Below are positions 23,700-33,834 of a DNA stretch of 64,000 bases, in pieces. The notes beneath the pieces were generated by a model that was given only the letters and a program-made list of their open reading frames with translations, was not told where the DNA came from and did not search any database. Each line of letters starts with the position of its first letter. Position 1 is the first letter of the stretch. The DNA comes from Ascaphus truei (lineage: Eukaryota > Chordata > Amphibia > Anura > Ascaphidae). The stretch spans positions 22,558 to 86,557 of the forward strand of contig WSYH01002456.1 in assembly GCA_036426205.1 (NCBI GenBank). Reading direction: 5' to 3'. A program made the position numbers and the translations under genes.

Positions 23700-25110
23700 T
23701 ACTGCGCTTGCGCCTGTAACTTTGCCCACCACTGCTTGCTTGCCTGAGTGAGTGACCAAAAAAAAAATTAATTTTTTTTTTATTGTAATTTTTTTTCTCC
23801 ACAAGCCTGCAAAACCATCTTACTGTATTACGATATTCAATCTGTGCTGTAGCTTTTGACTGCGACCCTGTGCGTTTGACTGCACATGGTTGATTTGTGT
23901 GCTTTTTACGTACTGTATTTGGGGGTGTATTATTATGATGAACTGCCTTTTGAAATTAAAGTATGTCTTCAGCTTTGAACTTCATGCAGATGTACCCTGT
24001 AGCCCCCTCCCCCACGAACGCTAGCTCAAGGATTTGAAATTCCACGGAGTCGTTAATTTTCTGAATCTGGCCATTGTGTTCTTAATCCGTCCATAGCCGA
24101 GCTACAAAGCCTCACTGCGCCTGCGTGTAATCCTTTTTGAGATGGGAGCTGCTTACTTCGCATGAGTAACACAACCCCCCCTCCCTACAGAGTCATTAAT
24201 TTACTGAATCTTGCCATTGTGTTCTGAATCCGTCCATAGCCGAGCTACAAAGCCTCACTGCGCCTGCGTGTAATTCTCTTTGAGATGGGAATTTTGAGGC
24301 TTTGTTTACGGCAACGCTTTGGAAAATCCCTTCTCGAATTTGATTTGCACAGAGCATCACCTCTCTATGCGCCTGTGTGTAATCCTCTTTCGGATGGAAG
24401 CTAGTTTATTCCTGCTCATGTGCCTGTAACTTCACCCACCACTGCTTGCTTGAGTGCCCCCCAAAATTTTTTTTAATTATGATTTTTTAACTGTTATTTT
24501 ATCCACTAGCCTGCAAAAACAATCTTGATATTACGATATTAAATCTGTGCGTTTGCCTGCACATGGTTGATTTGTGTGCTTTTTATGTACTGTATTTGGG
24601 GGGTGTAGGGATCAAATTACAGTATTATGATGAACTGCCTTTTGAAATTACTGTACTCTACAGTATGTTATTTCTTTGAACTGCTGCACAACTAATCCTT
24701 CGTCCCTCCCCCACGCACACACAAACTCTTATCGACAGACACCTCCACAGAGTCATTAATTTTCTGAAGTTAGTTAGTCATTTTGTTTTTAATCCGTCCC
24801 TAGCCGAGCGTCAATCGCCTCACTGCGCCTGCGTGTACTCTAATCCTTTTAGAGATGGGAGCTTGCTGCTTACTGCGCATGAGCCACCCAACCCCCTCTC
24901 TCCACAGAGTCGTTCATTTTATGAATATTGCCATTGTGTTCTTAATCCGTCCATAGCCGAGCTACAAAGCCTCAGTGCGCCTGCGTGTAATCCTCTTTGA
25001 GATGGGAGCTAGCTGATTACTGCACATGAATCGCCCCACCCCCCCCCCCACCCCAACCCTTTGAGGCTTTGTTTACGGTAACACTTTGGAAAATCCCTTC
25101 TCGATTTTGA
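23700..25110. repeat. Tandem duplication of about 0.7 kb inside the transposon, with 145-155 bp sub-repeats
   Basis: The unit from about 23700 recurs from about 24412 (CTGTAACTTTGCCCACCACT against CTGTAACTTCACCCACCACT; GAGGCTTTGTTTACGG at 24296 and 25067). Within it the block AATCCGTCC(A)TAGCCGAG plus CTCACTGCGCCTGCGTGTA occurs four times, near 24085, 24228, 24792 and 24947. It is non-coding and may be a subterminal binding or regulatory region. Confidence 0.75.
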
Positions 25111-25985
25111 AATGTAAATCTGATTTGCACAGCATTGTGAGAATTGAGAGTTAAAAAAACCATTAACTGATTCATGTTGTTTTGTCATTCATTCTTATTC
25201 ATTGGTGTACTATAGGGGTGGGGGGGGTTGTGGTTCTTGTAAATGATTATGACTAGCAGGAATGTGAATAAATATTTATTTTATTTTATCAGGAACCAAA
25301 AAATACAAATATAAAAATAATCATGAATAATACATAATGCAGTCTTTATTAAGTTCTTCTGGCAGATTGAAATTGGATAAACATTTAGAAAACATTTGTA
25401 AAACATGGGGAAACATGAATAATGCACATTTATAAGAATATTATTTAATAATATATACTGTAATGTATAATATATATATAGTAATATTATTTTTTCCGTC
25501 TTTATCTTGTTCCTCATTCTGTGTACAGTACAGTTGTTCATTGAGAGAGGAGAGGTTTTGGGTACATTCACTGCTGTTTATATACTGTATATTTGACTGT
25601 ACAAACAGATTAGACTGGACACAACACCCCACCTCCCCCCAGGCCACCCTTTTTTCCTGAAACGACAAGAAAACAAAAAATTAGTGCAGTTATGTGCGTA
25701 CTGTATTATGGCATTGTATGATGTGTAGTACTACTGTACATGGCTGGTGCTGCTTTCTCTGGAAAGAAAAAAATTGAGCAGTTAGTAGGCAGTTACTGTA
25801 GTACTGTCAAACTAGTCTATACTGGAACTACTGTATACTCTGACTACTGTTAAATACTATGTACTGTAACCTGATGGCTGGTGCTGCTCTCTCTGTAAAG
25901 AAAAAACTGTAACTACTGTATACTCTGAAAAATCTGTGCCATACTTACCTGTATCATACTGTACTTACAATACTACAGCACAATA

Positions 25986-27080
25986 CTACTTTCCTGATGC
26001 TTGCCCATTACGCGCGATGACAAAGGGCAACACAGTGGCAATATGGTTTATATATTTATTGCAACGTTCCACGGTGAGTACATCGTTCCAAGAACTCATT
26101 ATGCCTTTCAACAACTCGTCCTTTTTGGAGGGTTTCGCCACTTTCCGGATATGGTCCTTCAGCTGATGCCAGACCATTTCGATCGGATTGAAGTCTGGCG
26201 ATCTGTCATTGGAAAAAAAGGACAATTAGTTTAAGAGATACAGTACACAGTAAAATAGTGGGAAAAAATGAGACACGGTTACCGCACTTACTCCGCTGGC
26301 GTCTTCACCCAGTTGATACCGCGCTCAAGGATATGCGCTGTTGACGCGGTGTGCTTCGGATCGTTGTTCTGGTAGAAGCGGTGACCATTCGGGAACTCAT
26401 GTGTGATGTATTGCACTATCTCAGGGACAATGTTGTCTTGGAAGAAAGCTTTATTCATGATTCCTATAGCAAGAAAAGAAAGGTGCTCAAAAACTGCACA
26501 ATAGTACAGTACAGTTCATACAGTAAGGCTACACTAGTAAAGTACAGTGCATAAGGCTACATTATATTTCATATATTTTACCTTCAAAGATGACAATGCA
26601 TCCTGGTCCACGCCTAGAGATGGCACCCCACACATGCAGCTTCACGGGGTGTTTTGGCCGCGGCTTCAAAGATATGCGGCCTTTTTTGTGGAATGCAAAG
26701 CTTGCAAATCTTTCCAGCGACACAGTAGACTCGTCAGTGAAGATGCAATCCTGGAAATTTTCCCCACTGTCGATCCATGCCTGGGCCTGGACCACTCTTT
26801 TGATTTTGTTTGCGTCCCTTATCATGGGGTACGCTCTGTAATGACAAGGAATATATAATTTTAGCGGTACAGTACAGTTTCCTAAACAACACTTTTACCT
26901 CCTGTACTGTCCAGTACTAACCTCACACGTCCATATTTCCATCCAATGCTGCGTGTCATCTTCTTTATGCTGGTCTCGGATACAGTGAGATTGTGATTTT
27001 CCTCAAGAGTGTATTTGACCCTTAATGCACTCTTCTCATCATTCTCCTCACTTATTTTGTCCACCAGAAGAGTAGTCTCC
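25986..27080 (-). CDS. Tc1/mariner-type DDE transposase, four joinable exons, 5' end unresolved
   Basis: Exons in transcript order: 27080-26922, 26835-26582, 26463-26292, 26202-25986. Each junction has consensus sites (donors GTTAGT, GTAAAA, GTAAGT; acceptors TTGTAG, TTACAG, CTATAG, TGACAG), and the phases join without a stop over about 260 residues. Exon 1 gives an HTH-like segment ending [10 protein letters not shown]. Exon 2 holds the first catalytic Asp in CIFTDEST and the KPKHPVK-type and [10 protein letters not shown] motifs of this family. Exon 3 holds [10 protein letters not shown]. Exon 4 holds [11 protein letters not shown] with the catalytic Glu and ends at TAG. The position usually held by the second Asp (Q-x-D-N-D-P-K-H) is Asn here, one transition away, so this copy may be inactive. 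Spacing from that residue to Glu is 32, against 34 in classical Tc1. Introns in such a transposase are uncommon. The N-terminus may come from upstream exons shared with the forkhead block. Confidence 0.85.
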
Positions 27081-27461
27081 CTACAATGTAAAGAAAAACA
27101 ATCCGGTAAGTAAAAATATTAGAGACAGTAGATCAACAGGATACAATATATTGTTCTATTAATATGCAGTAATATAAAACTGTTGTAATATAAATATAAA
27201 TACACAAAATATATATACTGTTGTAATATAAATATAAATATACAAAATATATATACTGTACTGTACTGTATGTACTGACACTGTATAGAAGACACATACT
27301 GTATGTACTGTAATACATGTAGAATAAATGCATAGTTTTTATTTTTTCGGGTTTATTACACAGTATACTGTTTATAAAAAAGTATTGTATACTGTACGGC
27401 CGGAAAACATCAGCATACTGTTTCAGGTACAGTATTCTATCCTAATCAATAACAACGGCCA

Positions 27462-28003
27462 CTAAACTGTAGACTCCGGTACGTAGGTTTTTAAATCCGA
27501 TTCAGCAATGTGCAGGCATTGGAGGTTATCCATCGAAATCCCTCCATTAGCCGTTTTCTTTTCTGAGGAAAAACAAAAAGAAAAGTATTACTGTAATGGT
27601 CAGCCCCCTAAAGGAGTTCCCAGCCAGTCCCACCAATAATTTTCTCGGGGGGCATCTTCTGTTCACATGCGCATGCGCCTACCATCGATGTAATGATACG
27701 CATACTGTATGCGTTTCAAGATGGTTCCAATGCGCATGCGCCTGGCGTTCCACCAATTGTTCAGTATCTGCAGTACAGTACTGTAGAAGCCGCTCAGCCA
27801 ATGATATTGCTTACAGGAGAATCGCTTGACTTTTGAATCGCACCGATATTGATACTGTATTGTCAAAATAAAAAAAAAACACAGAAAATAATACGGCAAC
27901 AATACTCACCATAGAATTTCCCATTCAGCTGGCGCCGGCGCCGGTCCACTGCCAGTCCAGTGTTCTTGATCATCCACGTCGATAGTTTCCAGCGGGACTA
28001 GTC
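27462..28003 (-). CDS. Possible linker exons between forkhead ORF and transposase
   Basis: A segment ending in a strong donor (ATG then GTGAGT at 27909-27904) can be joined to a segment with a strong acceptor (TTTTTCCTCAG ending at 27563). In the phase-compatible frame the join reads a basic stretch (DRRRRQLNGKFY) followed by EKKTANGG and LQCLHIAESDLKTY, ending at TAG at 27462-27464. It could be the C-terminal part of the forkhead protein or the missing N-terminus of the transposase. Upstream, the same frame meets a TAG just before the basic stretch, and other frames also carry stops (several TGA, which could be decayed CGA). The exon structure is therefore uncertain. Confidence 0.35.
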
Positions 28004-28197
28004 ACCTGTAGTCAGCTGATGAGGCTGGAAATTGCTAGGTACATGCAAGCTTGATCGAAACTGCACGCGAAATCCGGCTCAGGCGTTCTGGATAGACAGC
28101 AAGGGTTGTCACTGACGGTGGGACCGATATTGGAAGCCGGTGCTGGTGCATTGCTTGGCAGCGACTGTCGTTTCTTAGTTGGTTTTAACACGACCCT

Positions 28198-28500
28198 TCA
28201 CCTTTTGCCATCTGCATGATCATAGATACAGGAAAAAGCCGGTGATACACACCAATACCCTCCAACAAATTGTGGCTCAATACGATAAAAACAGGGATCG
28301 CTACATAACCTTTTCCTTATTGCACGCTTCCACGTATGAGGAGCTGGTGAAAATTTGTAAAAGTCATAGTTTTCGATAAAATACTGATAAATTTGAACAA
28401 CTGTTGCCATCTTATCATCTGTTGCATTAATCGCGGCCCATTTCAAATACGCGTAACTTCTGTCGGGTTTTTGGAAAACGGGCTGCACTTGAACACTCAT
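28198..28500 (-). CDS. Divergent forkhead (winged-helix) domain protein encoded within the transposon
   Basis: The 100-residue ORF starts in a strong Kozak context (CCCGCCATGA at 28500). Residues about 11-85 follow the forkhead pattern in order: KPDRSYAYLKWAAI (helix 1, KPPYSYIALI-type), DDKMATVVQIYQYFIENYDFYK (IYxxI...FPFY-type, split here as DKM then IYQYFIENY), WKRAIRKRLCSDPCFYRI (recognition helix, WqNSIRHnLS.ndCF-type), then GGYWCVSP (wing, GsYWtldP-type). The usual Asn and His base-contact residues of helix 3 are replaced (RAIRKRL), so DNA specificity should differ. A splice donor (AAAAG then GTGAAG at 28201) overlaps the stop, so the protein may continue through exons. Without splicing, the frame continues for 55 codons past one TGA with KPTKKRQ. 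It lies inside the TA-flanked transposon, upstream of and co-directional with the transposase. Its role (end binding, transcription factor or captured host domain) is inference. Confidence 0.65.
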   Translation of the reverse strand: MSVQVQPVFQKPDRSYAYLKWAAINATDDKMATVVQIYQYFIENYDFYKFSPAPHTWKRAIRKRLCSDPCFYRIEPQFVGGYWCVSPAFSCIYDHADGKR

Positions 28501-28925
28501 GGCGGGTGGCGGGTCTCTGGAGAATACTGTAACCGAAACTGGTCTTTATCTTTCTTTAATATGAAAAGCCTAAATTGATACATTTTTGCAACCTCTTCCT
28601 TCAGTCTCAAGGCCAAGTTACAATAGCACACTGTGGTATCTTTTTTAAACGAAACACCTGCAAGTCGACACATTACTGAAGCGCATGCGCATTACAATTC
28701 ATGAATATCTGCCATCTGGCGGACACGCGAAGAATTGCAACCTATTAAATCCGAACCATTCTCAATAAATGCATCAACCGCGCGTCAACCGCGCGTCAAC
28801 CGCGCATGACCCGTGGCTGAGAACACAAAATGAATGCGGCATGCTCCAGGTGAAGTGTGTCGCATTCCAGGAAAAAGCCAGGGAAAAAACGGCGATGTGT
28901 TAAACTCAGATGAGCTGCAGCAGTA

Positions 28926-30034
28926 CGTTTTGTCATACTGTACTTTCTAACTATATCAATATCCACCTCACATTGATAATCTCAGTATTTTATCACTAAG
29001 GTGGAGCCAAACAGATTGACAATCATTACTTTTTTTTCATGTTTTCCATCGTAAATAAAAACGAAGGGATATTTTCCAACGTTTTACTTCTTTAAAATAT
29101 CATACCAGGTTTTAAAGAAGCAATCTAAGCATGCAGGTTCTTTTGCGATTTGACCAATTCACCTTCAATAAATCCTTATTTATAACCCTATTATGTGTCT
29201 TAAATAGTTAACTGACCATACATTTAGGTCCAATGTGTTTATTTGTTGCCCATACTCGAGTGTGAGCTAATGATAATGGAGCTAGAATTGTTCATGTACT
29301 ATGTAGAGGCTCTAATAAAAATGTGGTCATATTAAACCTAAATGTGTGTGGCAAATGAGGCATTAATCACCTATGACATAAGGACAGTTGCACCATTGAA
29401 TCACACAGGAACAACGCGTTATAGAAGTAATTAAAGAACCATTATTGAAAGTGTTACCATATTAGTCTCCCAAAAGATCCACAAGAATTCAGTATATTTT
29501 TGTGAGAATTTTGTATATTTAGTTTGTGTGAGAAGCACCAAATAGTCTTAAAAGAGTAAGTTAAGGGGAGGTAGAAGAGAAATAGACATTTGAAAACATG
29601 CATAGAATATAAATACTGACAGCTTGCAACTATAAAACATTTCTAAAAAAAAACTGCTCATGCAGTAGCCAATGATATAAAACATTATTCTTAAAAAAAA
29701 AACACTGCTAAAAAGACAGGCACTCAAATACTATAAAACTGCTAAAATGCAGTATATCAGGTATTTTGTTAATGTTACAAGGGTACTACCACTGTAGATG
29801 ACACCAAATCTTATCTGAACATCACGAGCATAAAATAACGAATTGGCATACTGCAAGTTTAGAAGATTACATCCAAAAACCCAACAAGTTAGATTTAGTA
29901 CATTTTTTTAAAATAGGTTAGTGGTTCCATATGGAAATTCTAAGGAAATAAATCTTGCAGAAGGTAGCAAGTGAATGTAACCTACTGTATTTTAATTGTG
30001 TAAATTATTCCATTATGATCAACGTATTCTGACA
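28926..30034. other. Stretch without a recognisable gene
   Basis: AT-rich DNA without coding motifs. No repeat match recognised. Confidence 0.45.
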
Positions 30035-30119
30035 TCGTAAAGCAGGCCTGCACAACTGGTAAAGTGCGAAGGGCCAAACTGCTCCAAGGAAAAAAAAATT
30101 GGGCCGCACAGGTAAAATC

Positions 30120-30137
30120 ATCATCATCATCATTATA

Positions 30138-30177
<40 letters not shown>

Positions 30178-30225
30178 TCATCTCTCCTCCAGCACCTATC
30201 ATCATCATCATCATCATCATCCTCA
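30120..30225. repeat. (ATC)n and (GTC)n trinucleotide runs
   Basis: (ATC)n runs flank a (GTC)n run at about 30139-30175. They encode spurious poly-Asp, poly-Val or poly-Ile ORFs. Confidence 0.9.
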
Positions 30226-30419
30226 TATCTCCCCCAGAACCCAACACTATCAACCTTTGCGATACTCCCCATCTATCTCTCATACCCCCATCTCTCCCCC
30301 TCACCCACACACAATACCCCCCTCCACATCAAACACACAATACCCCCCTGCCCACCACCACATTCCACCACCCACCAACCCCCGTTAGCGAGCCACATCC
30401 CTTACCCCCGCAGCTCACT

Positions 30420-31160
30420 CCCTCTCCCCCCTTGCACTCACATCCTCTCCCCCTGCACCTCACATCCCTCTCCCCCTTGCACCTCACATCACTCTCCCCC
30501 CCTCCACCTACACATCCCCTCTCCCCCTTGCCACCTCACATCCCTCTCCCCTTGCACCTCACATCCTCTCCACCTTGCACGTCACATCCCTCTCTCCCTT
30601 CACCTCACATCCTTTCCACCTCCCCCCCCTTGCACCTCATCCCTCTCCCCCTTGCACCTCACATCCCTCTCCCCCTTGCACCTCACACCCCCCCCCCCCT
30701 CACCTCACTCCCTCCCCCTGCACCTCACATCCCTCTCCCCCTTGCACCTCACATCCCTCTCACCCCCCTTGCACCTCACATCCCTCTCCCCTTGCACTCA
30801 CATCCCTTTCCCCCCTTGCACTCACATCCCTCTCCCCCCTTGCACCTCCACTCCCTCTCCCCCTGCACCACACATCCTCTCCCCCCTTGCACCTCACATC
30901 CCTCTCCCCCCTTGCACCTCACATCACCCCCCTTGTACCTCACATCACTCTCCTCCTTGCACCTCACTATCACTCTCCCCCTTGCCACCTCCCATCACTC
31001 TCCCCCCCTTGCACCTCAACATCACACTCTCCCCCCTTGCACCTCACATCACTCTCCCCCTTGCACCTCACATCACTCTCACCTCTCTCCCCCTTGCACC
31101 TCACATCACTCCCCCCCTTGCACCTCACATCACTCTCCCCCCTTGGCACTCACTACACTT
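30420..31160. repeat. Pyrimidine-rich minisatellite, about 24-26 bp unit
   Basis: About 28 variants of CTTGCACCTCACATC followed by CCTCTCCCCC. Unit length drifts by a few bases, which makes long Pro/His/Ser ORFs in all frames. Those ORFs are not genes. Confidence 0.9.
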
Positions 31161-31169
31161 CCTCCCCCC

Positions 31170-31655
31170 TTGGGTGGGTGACAGTGACTGGTGACAGTGA
31201 CTGGGTGGGGACAAGTGACTGGGTGGGTGACAGTGACTGGGTGGGTGGGTGACAGTGACTGGGTGGGGTTGACAGTGAACTGGGTGGTGGGTGACAGTGA
31301 CTGGGTGGGTGGGAGACAGTGACTGGGTGGGTGGGAGACAGTGACTGGGTGGGTGGGAGACAGTGACTGGGTGGGTGGGAGACAGTGACTGGGTTGGTGG
31401 GACACAGTGACTGGGTGGGACACAGTGACTGGGTGGGACACAGTGACTGGGTGGGACACAGTGACTGGGTGGGTGGGTGACAGTGACTGGGTGGGTGGGT
31501 GACAGTGACTGGGTGGGTGACAGTGACTGAGTGGGTGACAGTGACTGAGTGGGTGACAGTGACTGGGTGGGTGGGTGACAGTGACTGGGTGGGTGGGTGA
31601 CAGTGACTAACAGTGACTGGGTGGGAGACAGTGAGTAACAGTGACAGTGACTTAC
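31170..31655. repeat. Minisatellite of GTGACAGTGACTGGGTGG, 18-22 bp unit
   Basis: More than 20 units with one or two extra GGGT blocks per unit. The minus-strand Ser/Pro/His ORF is a translation of the repeat. Confidence 0.9.
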
Positions 31656-31869
31656 CTTGACCGGGTGGGTGCAGGTTGCCACCGGACGCTTGCTCCTCCT
31701 GCCCCCGATATCCCTGCGGCAGATGCCCGGGACAGGAGGTGGGCTTGGGGGCGCGGGCTGGTGGAAGGGGGGAGGAGGGCACGGGAGGTGAGCTCGTGGG
31801 GGATGCGAGAAGCTGGCCGCGGAGGGAAGCGGTGAGAAGCCGCTGGAGGAGCTGAATTATTTAATTATT

Positions 31870-32220
31870 ACTTCCCCCTCCACCCCACGTTGGGAGCAGG
31901 GGGGGGGGAGCGGGCCCGCAGAGGAGCTGCGTGTTGCTTCCCCTTCCACCCCACGTTGGGAGCAGGGGGGGGAGCAGGGGGGGAGAGCATGGAGCGGGCC
32001 CGCAGAGGAGCTGCGCGTTGCTTCCCCTTCCGCCCCACGTTGGGAGCAGGGGGGGGAGCAGGGGGGGACAGCATGGAGCGGGCCCGCAGAGGAGCTGCGC
32101 GTTGCTTCCCCTTCCGCCCCACGTTGGGAGCAGGGGGGGGAGCGGGCCCGCAGAGGAGCTGAGAGTTGCTTCCCCTTCCGCTCCACGTTGGGAGCAGGGA
32201 AGGGGGGGGAGCAGGGAAGG
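31870..32220. repeat. GC-rich minisatellite, about 60-85 bp unit, five copies
   Basis: The unit contains GAGCGGGCCCGCAGAGGAGC, then TTGCTTCCCCTTCC and CCACGTTGGGAGCAGG. Units differ by an optional GGAGCAGGGGGGG and GCATG block. Confidence 0.9.
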
Positions 32221-32418
32221 GGGGGAGGGTAGCGGGCCAAGCGCATGCGCGCCGGGACCGCAGGGAATCAGCGCCATTTTTTTAAACTTTTTTATTTTTT
32301 TTAAATTTATTTAATTAATTAATTTGTCGCCCGGCCGGATTCATTGCGGGCCGCACAGAGAGGCCAGGCGGGCCGCATGCGGCCCTCGGGCCGTATGTTG
32401 TGCAGCCCTGTCGTAAAG

Positions 32419-33192
32419 TATACTGTACTTATTTCTATATTGTGTTCAAATTCTGATAATGGTTCCAACCCCAAAGATATTATAGCCCATACCGTATATA
32501 CTTAGCAGTGTTATTCCATAAAACAAAAAGCTAAAAAGATACACTAAAAAGTTAAAAAATGTGTTAAAAAATGATGACCTAAATAACCTAAACATATATA
32601 TATATATATATAAAAAAATAAATATATATATATATATATAATAATAATATAATATATAATAGTATATGTCCTGGGCATGGCAAATACTCCACAGTTCAAA
32701 GTCAGTTACTGTACTGTAGGTAGTCAATAATGCAGGTGGATGACCACTCCTCTTAAAACAAACTGCCAAACAGCAAATGTGACATAAAACCTTTAAAGGA
32801 AATGAATGGGTAAACAGTATTGCATTTACAGCAATTTAGAAGTAAAAGTGCACAAATAATTTCTCTACAACTGTGGAATTGTTTCCTTTCTTGCTTGGCT
32901 CCAAACCTTTCCCTCTGCACTGCGGAGACATAGCTCTGCTAGTGTCAGTCTGTTGCCGGGGAAACCTGACCAACCCAGCATCTGCATCCTACACATGTCG
33001 CTAATCAGCATGGCTTAATCAAAGGACAGTAACCATATACACTACATATGGGGTCAGGATAGCATAAGTACCTTTCTTGGTGCCATTGTAGTATTGACTG
33101 GAATTTACTTTACACTATTCTATTCTACTGCACATCCTTTGACTGTGCTGTATGTGTGACTAATCTCGGATAGGGTGCATAATCCGTTGTAA
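32419..33192. other. Non-coding stretch with (TA)n
   Basis: (TA)n runs at about 32596-32611 and 32621-32642. The remainder shows no coding motif. Confidence 0.45.
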
Positions 33193-33435
33193 ATAATAAT
33201 AATATGTTCTTGTATAGCGTTGCTAGTTTTACATAGTGCTTTACAGAGACATTTTGCAGGCACAGGTCCCTGCTCCGTGGAGCTTAAAATCTGTTTTTTT
33301 TTGTGCCTGAGGAGATAAAGTGATTTGCCCAAGGTCACAAGGAGCCAACACCGCGAAATGAACCAGGTCCCTCTGCATCACACTCAGTGCCAGTCAGTAT
33401 GTTTACTTGCTGAGCCACTCGTTCTTCCGCTATAC
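33193..33435 (+). mobile_element. MIR/L2-like SINE, copy 1
   Basis: It contains TAATAATATGTTCTTGTATA, a 'ctttacagagacattttgcaggcacaggtccc' type block, GATTTGCCCAAGGTCACAAG and a GAGCCACT end, the hallmark order of MIR/L2-tailed SINEs. Two more copies lie at 40973 and 56581. The left AATAATAATAAT run may be the tail of the reversed copy. Confidence 0.7.
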
Positions 33436-33834
33436 TCTCAAATATTCTGATATAGACATTACCAAATAAATTAATTTCTCTAACCTTTACTGTGCAGTGT
33501 GTTCATTGAGTGCTGGCATCCCACCTATTGCTATATACTGTTGTGTATTGGGGTGTTGCAATTTAGGAACTCTTAAATTGAAAAAAAAAACACACAATTA
33601 ACCCTTACAATGTTTTTTCAACTTCTTCAATTTTATTGTCATTTTTCAAAAACAGAAAGGTGTGAGTTAGGGATACAGAATAGAATAGGATGGGAGTAGA
33701 GTTTGGTCAATGTACCACATAGATATATCAAATAATACCACAAATACTCAACCATACAATTTGTAAAGTACCAGTAACCCTGTTATGCAATTTTTAGGCA
33801 GGTGGGAAAAGGATACCATGGTCACTAGAGGTAC
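33436..33834. other. Stretch without a recognisable gene
   Basis: AT-rich, with an A-run near 33580. Nothing recognised. Confidence 0.4.

Larger units (their letters stand above)
22746..28923 (-). mobile_element. Complete Tc1/mariner-type transposon carrying a spliced transposase and a forkhead-domain ORF (6178 bp)
   Basis: The left end is CAGTGGCGGCCGATCTGAGT after TA at 22744-22745. The right end reads CAGATGAGCTGCAGCAG before TA at 28924-28925. Reversed, the right end gives CTGCTGCAGC-TCATCTGAGT, so the ends are imperfect inverted repeats sharing ATCTGAGT. The minus strand carries a forkhead-domain ORF (28198-28500), linker exons, and a DDE transposase in four exons (25986-27080). The other half is non-coding, with a 0.7-kb tandem duplication and a nested miniature (23073-23469). 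Subterminal sequence at about 28690-28790 is shared with the miniatures at 23073 and 61203, which are deletion derivatives. TA target, end sequence and transposase type all agree on Tc1/mariner. Confidence 0.85.
30043..32410. mobile_element. Non-autonomous hAT element filled with tandem arrays (2368 bp)
   Basis: The flanks carry an identical 8-bp duplication TCGTAAAG at 30035-30042 and 32411-32418, as hAT insertions do. The ends are CAGGCCTGCACAAC and, reversed, CAGGGCTGCACAAC. Subterminal 'gggccgca' motifs occur at both sides. No transposase is present. The interior is four arrays: trinucleotides (30120-30225), a pyrimidine-rich 24-26 bp minisatellite (30420-31160), a GTGACAGTGACTGGGTGG array (31170-31650) and a GC-rich array of about 80-bp units (31870-32220). 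Confidence 0.85.

Noticed and set aside
27911..28003. Alternative frame reading VPLETIDVDDQEHW with an acidic linker look
   Set aside because: Its phase at the strong donor gives a stop when joined to the strong downstream acceptor, so it was not chosen over the basic frame. It remains a possibility if another acceptor is used.
31170..31655. Regular direct repeats that could suggest a CRISPR array
   Set aside because: The units are contiguous tandem repeats without unique spacers, in a vertebrate hAT element.
30099..31782. ORFs up to 360 codons rich in Pro, Ser, His and Leu, and a poly-Asp ORF
   Set aside because: They come from minisatellite and trinucleotide arrays inside the hAT element and are open in all frames.
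31857..32314. Overlapping ORFs with repeated peptides on both strands
   Set aside because: They are products of the GC-rich minisatellite, with no conserved domain.
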